Shown here piece after piece: positions 60,509-64,000 of a DNA stretch of 64,000 nucleotides; the stretch's first letter is position 1, and the number at the start of each line of letters is the position of its first letter. The notes below the pieces were generated by a model, which did not search any database, was not told where the DNA came from, and was given only the letters and a program-made list of their open reading frames with translations. The position numbers and the translations under genes are program-made. This DNA comes from PALSA-129 sp050014595 (GTDB lineage Bacteria; Acidobacteriota; Terriglobia; Bryobacterales; Bryobacteraceae): assembly GCA_050014595.1 (NCBI GenBank), contig JBEKDA010000064.1, positions 17,932 through 81,931 on the forward strand. The letters run 5' to 3'.

Positions 60509-63500
60509 ATGACTCAAAAGTACATTTCTGTCCTCACTTTGGCTTTTGTCGGCGCCGCTACCGCGTTTGCGCAGATTACTCTGAACTCGGTCGCCTCGCG
60601 ATCGATTGGCTCTCCTGCGTTGAACATCTCGAGCTTTGGCCCCAACTTGGTGGAAGGCCGCGAATTCTACTCCCCACAGAGCGTGGCTATCGACACCTCG
60701 GTTTCGCCACCCATCCTTTACGTCAGCGACACCAGCAACAACCGCGTGCTGGCATGGAAAAACGCCAACAGCTTCCAGAGCGGCCAGTTTGCCGATCTGC
60801 AGATCGGCCAGCCCGACCTCCTCACCACTTTCCCGGGCGGGCCAGGCACGACTTACTCCTCCGGCCTTTACCAACCCACCGGCATCGCAGTCTACAAAGG
60901 CGATCTGTATGTTGCCGACAGCGGCAACAACCGCGTGCTGCGCTACCCCAATCCGTTCAATCAGGTCACGCAACAGCAGAAGCAGTTCCCCCTGCCCGAC
61001 ATGGAGATCGGCCAGGCTAGCCTCAGCAGCCGGAGCCCCAACTACACCGGCCAGATCAGCGCCCAAGGCATCTATCTGTCGAGCGGCTCGACCGTTTACC
61101 AGTCCTCGATTGCCTTCGACGGCCAGGGGAACCTCTGGATGACCGACCCCGGCAATCTGCGCGTCTTGCAGTTCAACGCCAGCGATGTTTCGAACGGCGG
61201 CGGCGGTCTGAAGGCAAATCTCGAACTCGGCCAGCCGGATGTGAACTCCGTGTGGCCGACGCCACTGACTCTCAACGCCGCCGGCGCCCTAAAGCTCAAC
61301 CAGTTCGTCCTGCCCGGCACCCTGGGCTTCGATTCCAGCGGCAACCTCTTTGTCACCGACGCCACCAACTCCAGCAGCGGAGGAATCAACCGCATCCTGG
61401 TTTTCACCCCGCCCTTCACTGGCGGCATGTCGGCGGCGCGCCTTATGGGCGTCTTTCCGAGCACTTTCACCCCCCCCACGGCACCAACCGACCAGTGGGC
61501 CCTGCTCGACAAGACCACCTTTTACAATCCCGAGGGTGTCTTCTTCCTCGGTGGCGCCACCACCACAGCCGTCGGCATCGTCGATACCGGCGAAAGCCGC
61601 ATCATGATTTTCGCTCCCTACGCCAACTGGCCCACCGACGGAACCCCGCCGCAAGCGACATTCATCTTTGGGCAGCCGAACAACTGCGCGGCACAACAAC
61701 CCGGCTACCCCACTTACGCTGCCTGCCGCGCCCCCAACAACGGCAATCCCAGGCCCGCCTCCAATACGCTGGGTCTTGCCGGCGGTGCGTTCGCTACCAG
61801 CACCGATCTATTCGTGGCGGACAGCGGCAACAATCGCGTCCTCGATCTTCCGGTGTCCGGCAATACGCTCCTCTCCGCCACCCGGGTACTGGGTCAGGAC
61901 CGCTTCGACACCAACTCCATCAACCTGATTGAGGGCCGGGAATTCCAGTTTGGCAACGTCCGCGGAACCGACTCCGCCATAGCCATTGACGCCACGGGAA
62001 GCGTCCCGCACTTGTACGTCTCCGACCCCGGCAACAACCGCGTCCTGGGGTTCAAGGATTTGCGCAACCTCAAGCCCGGCGCCAGGGCCGACATCGTCCT
62101 CGGGCAGCCGGATATGCAAACCGCGCTGTGCGACTATCATCCGGCGGGCGATTCCACCACGGGGCCCACTAAGAACAACCTCTGCCGGCCCATCGGCCTG
62201 GCTGTGGATCAGGCAGGCAACGTCTATGTAGCGGATTCGTTGAACGGCCGCGTGCTGCGCTTCCCGGCGCCGTTCGGACCCAACGGCGCCGCCGCGCTGG
62301 AATCGGCCGACCTGGTGCTCGGCCAGCAGAACTTCACCACCACGGTTACCGATCCCACTTCCAGCACCATGGCGCTTCCTTACGGGCTGGCTTTCTCCGG
62401 CGTCACCGGCCTGGTGGTCTCCGACCAGTTCGATAACCGCGTGCTGTACATCCCCATGACCAACGGCGCTTTCACCGCCGGCAACGACAATGGCAAGGCC
62501 GCCACGCTTGTCTTGGGCCAGCAGAGTTTCAACGCCACCGCCTCCGGCAGCAGCCTCGCCGCCATGAACAACCCGCATGGCGTTTCCTGCGACTCCAGCG
62601 GGTTTGTGTATGTGGCCGATACCGGGAACAACCGCATTCTGATCTTCAGCGATCCACACTCGAGCGGCGCCCAATCCGGCGAGGCTGCGGCCACTTTCAT
62701 TGGCGGCCTGAGTGCCCCTCAGAGTGTTTTCGTCAACGTCTCGTCGGTAGTTGCGCCGGCCGGTACCGGCGAAATCTGGGTAGCCAACACCGGCGCCGGC
62801 GCCTCGCTGCGTTATGCCAATTACAACTCCATACTGCTGGGTAATGCATCATCCATTTCCAGCATTCAGGAGGTTTCCAGCTACAACGGCAACAATATCG
62901 GCTTGCACCCAGTGGCGGTGGCCCAGGATCAATACGGCGCTCTCTATGTCGCCGACGACGCCAACCGCGTGGCGTTCTACTATCCCGGTTTGAGTGCCTG
63001 CAACGGCGCGACTTTCATGGCCGCATTTTCGTCCAAGGCGCCCAATCTATGCGACCCCCTCTTTGACAGTTCGAACAGCGTCACCTTGAATGCGCACCCC
63101 CTGGCCCCGGGAGTCTTTGCGACGCTCTTCCCCTGCGCGAATTGCGCCGGTGACCAATTCAGCGACCAAATCGCCAGTTGGAACGGCACGACATACCCCG
63201 TGCCGGCAATCTTGAATGACACCCAGGTGTTCGTGGATGGTGTTGCGGCACCGCTGTATTACGTTGGCTCCCCCATTGCGGGCGACCCGTACCACCCGGC
63301 CGGGCAGATCAACTTCGTGGTGCCCAATACCGCGCGCACCGTCGGCAACGCCGACGTCGAGGTGGTCCGGGTGTCCACGGGACAAGTGCTGGGCGCAACA
63401 TCGGTGCCCATGGCAGCCACATCGCCGGGAATCCTGATGTGCCAAGGTGTCCCCTGGGGGACCTATCGCGCCTCCTGCGTGCTCAATGTCAATCAGGACG

Positions 63501-63886
63501 GCACTGTCACCGTCAACGGCCCCAGCAATCCGGCGCCCCGCGGCTCGATAATCTCAATCTACGCTACCGGCCAGGGGTTCGTTCCCGGCGCCCCTTCGGA
63601 CGGAAGTTTACCCGGCGCCATCGCCGCATCATCGACGGCGCTCACGGTGCTCATCAACGGACTGGACGTCAACACGTATGCGGGCGAATTGACCCAGCAC
63701 ATCCTCTATTCCGGACTGAACCAGTTTCCCGGCGTCTGGCAGATCAACGTGCTCATCCCCCAAGGCGTTGCGCCGGCCAGCCAGGAGCCTCAGTGGAACA
63801 ACGCGAATTTGCTCAACATCATCGCAGACGGCACCATCAACATCGACGTCGGCCTGGGTTGGAAGACCGTCATTTGGGTGAAGTAG
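60509..63886 (+). CDS. Secreted NHL-repeat protein with Solibacter-type C-terminal domain
   Basis: 1125 residues from ATG 60509 with signal peptide (YISVLTLAFVGAATAFAQ). At least ten NHL repeats are visible, each with a (V/L)YV(S/A)D(S/T)xNNRVL core (ILYVSDTSNNRVLAW, LYVADSGNNRVLRYP, VYVADSLNGRVLRFP, VYVADTGNNRILIF). They alternate with LGQPD/LGQ-F segments and build one or more beta propellers (about 35-800). The last ~300 residues (VFVDGVAAPLYYVG, GQINFVVPN, ISIYATGQGFVPGAP) are the domain described from Solibacter usitatus as TIGR03437-like. The protein is probably cell-surface or secreted; its function is unknown. Confidence 0.88.
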   Translation: MTQKYISVLTLAFVGAATAFAQITLNSVASRSIGSPALNISSFGPNLVEGREFYSPQSVAIDTSVSPPILYVSDTSNNRVLAWKNANSFQSGQFADLQIGQPDLLTTFPGGPGTTYSSGLYQPTGIAVYKGDLYVADSGNNRVLRYPNPFNQVTQQQKQFPLPDMEIGQASLSSRSPNYTGQISAQGIYLSSGSTVYQSSIAFDGQGNLWMTDPGNLRVLQFNASDVSNGGGGLKANLELGQPDVNSVWPTPLTLNAAGALKLNQFVLPGTLGFDSSGNLFVTDATNSSSGGINRILVFTPPFTGGMSAARLMGVFPSTFTPPTAPTDQWALLDKTTFYNPEGVFFLGGATTTAVGIVDTGESRIMIFAPYANWPTDGTPPQATFIFGQPNNCAAQQPGYPTYAACRAPNNGNPRPASNTLGLAGGAFATSTDLFVADSGNNRVLDLPVSGNTLLSATRVLGQDRFDTNSINLIEGREFQFGNVRGTDSAIAIDATGSVPHLYVSDPGNNRVLGFKDLRNLKPGARADIVLGQPDMQTALCDYHPAGDSTTGPTKNNLCRPIGLAVDQAGNVYVADSLNGRVLRFPAPFGPNGAAALESADLVLGQQNFTTTVTDPTSSTMALPYGLAFSGVTGLVVSDQFDNRVLYIPMTNGAFTAGNDNGKAATLVLGQQSFNATASGSSLAAMNNPHGVSCDSSGFVYVADTGNNRILIFSDPHSSGAQSGEAAATFIGGLSAPQSVFVNVSSVVAPAGTGEIWVANTGAGASLRYANYNSILLGNASSISSIQEVSSYNGNNIGLHPVAVAQDQYGALYVADDANRVAFYYPGLSACNGATFMAAFSSKAPNLCDPLFDSSNSVTLNAHPLAPGVFATLFPCANCAGDQFSDQIASWNGTTYPVPAILNDTQVFVDGVAAPLYYVGSPIAGDPYHPAGQINFVVPNTARTVGNADVEVVRVSTGQVLGATSVPMAATSPGILMCQGVPWGTYRASCVLNVNQDGTVTVNGPSNPAPRGSIISIYATGQGFVPGAPSDGSLPGAIAASSTALTVLINGLDVNTYAGELTQHILYSGLNQFPGVWQINVLIPQGVAPASQEPQWNNANLLNIIADGTINIDVGLGWKTVIWVK

Positions 63887-63910
63887 GACATCCATGATAA
63901 GGGCTTGTCA

Positions 63911-63931
63911 AGGGAAAACACACCTTTCCCT
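63911..63931 (+). terminator. Hairpin after the NHL-repeat gene
   Basis: AGGGAAA (63911-63917) and TTTCCCT (63925-63931) pair perfectly around a 7-nt loop, 25 nt after the stop codon. There is no T-run. Confidence 0.4.
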
Positions 63932-64000
63932 GAACCTAACGGAAGATTTTTCCGAAGCGCGATAGTCGATAGGGTGACGGTTGCTCCGAATTGCCGAATT

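Noticed and set aside
1..64000. CRISPR arrays, rRNA genes and complete insertion sequences
   Set aside because: No regularly spaced repeats, no rRNA-like segments and no intact transposase were seen. The only mobile-element traces are the two recombinase remnants.

Overview
The window looks like a piece of a GC-rich acidobacterial chromosome, most likely class Solibacteres/Bryobacterales (Candidatus Solibacter-like). The reasons are family-level: Oar/SusC-like TonB receptors with an N-terminal carboxypeptidase-regulatory domain, paired VPS10/BNR-repeat 'glycosyl hydrolases' of about 1050 residues, an ECF sigma factor next to a WD40 Ser/Thr kinase, an NHL-repeat protein with the C-terminal domain described from Solibacter, and a CadC-like regulator family common in Acidobacteria. 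This is inferred from protein reading only; no database search was run.

Layout. 1-11.3 kb is a polysaccharide-degradation cluster: the 3' end of a TonB receptor, a Tat-exported GH78-type rhamnosidase, a GH140-like (DUF4038) enzyme, a Tat-exported GH2 enzyme with a malectin domain, an MGH1/GH63-like enzyme and an unassigned TIM-barrel hydrolase. The mix resembles rhamnogalacturonan/pectin side-chain breakdown. 11.3-19 kb is a signalling locus: ECF sigma factor, membrane-bound Ser/Thr kinase, two small multi-pass membrane proteins, an Sm-like/glycine-zipper exported protein and a frameshifted alpha/beta hydrolase. 19.2-23.1 kb is a TRAP transporter (TatT lipoprotein, DctP, fused DctQM). A promoter-like motif, GTAAC-N15-CTTTACT, recurs in front of the kinase, both membrane-protein genes and the TRAP genes, and also in a decayed copy of the sigma/kinase junction at 11.5 kb. 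I regard this as the most interesting signal here.

23-38.6 kb holds a methyltransferase, a URO-D-like protein followed by a cut-off coupled gene, a DUF3300 protein, a CE15-SGNH double esterase, a membrane-bound regulator, a complete TonB receptor, a GH35-type beta-galactosidase and a ROK regulator; the last three form a second sugar-uptake unit. 39-54.6 kb contains a DUF4238 protein, a frameshifted lipoprotein, an M20 amidohydrolase, two VPS10/BNR giants, an AstE/AspA-like protein, two small conserved proteins and an Ldh-type dehydrogenase.

54.6-58.9 kb looks like a decayed island: two tyrosine recombinases, each with its centre deleted, lie at its edges, and the second abuts the 3' end of tRNA-Leu(GAG). 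58.9-63.9 kb returns to core genes: tRNA-Leu, secG, mqnA and a large secreted NHL protein. Three genes (18.27, 40.70 and 55.33 kb) are each broken by one missing base in a homopolymer run, which could be consensus error rather than biology.
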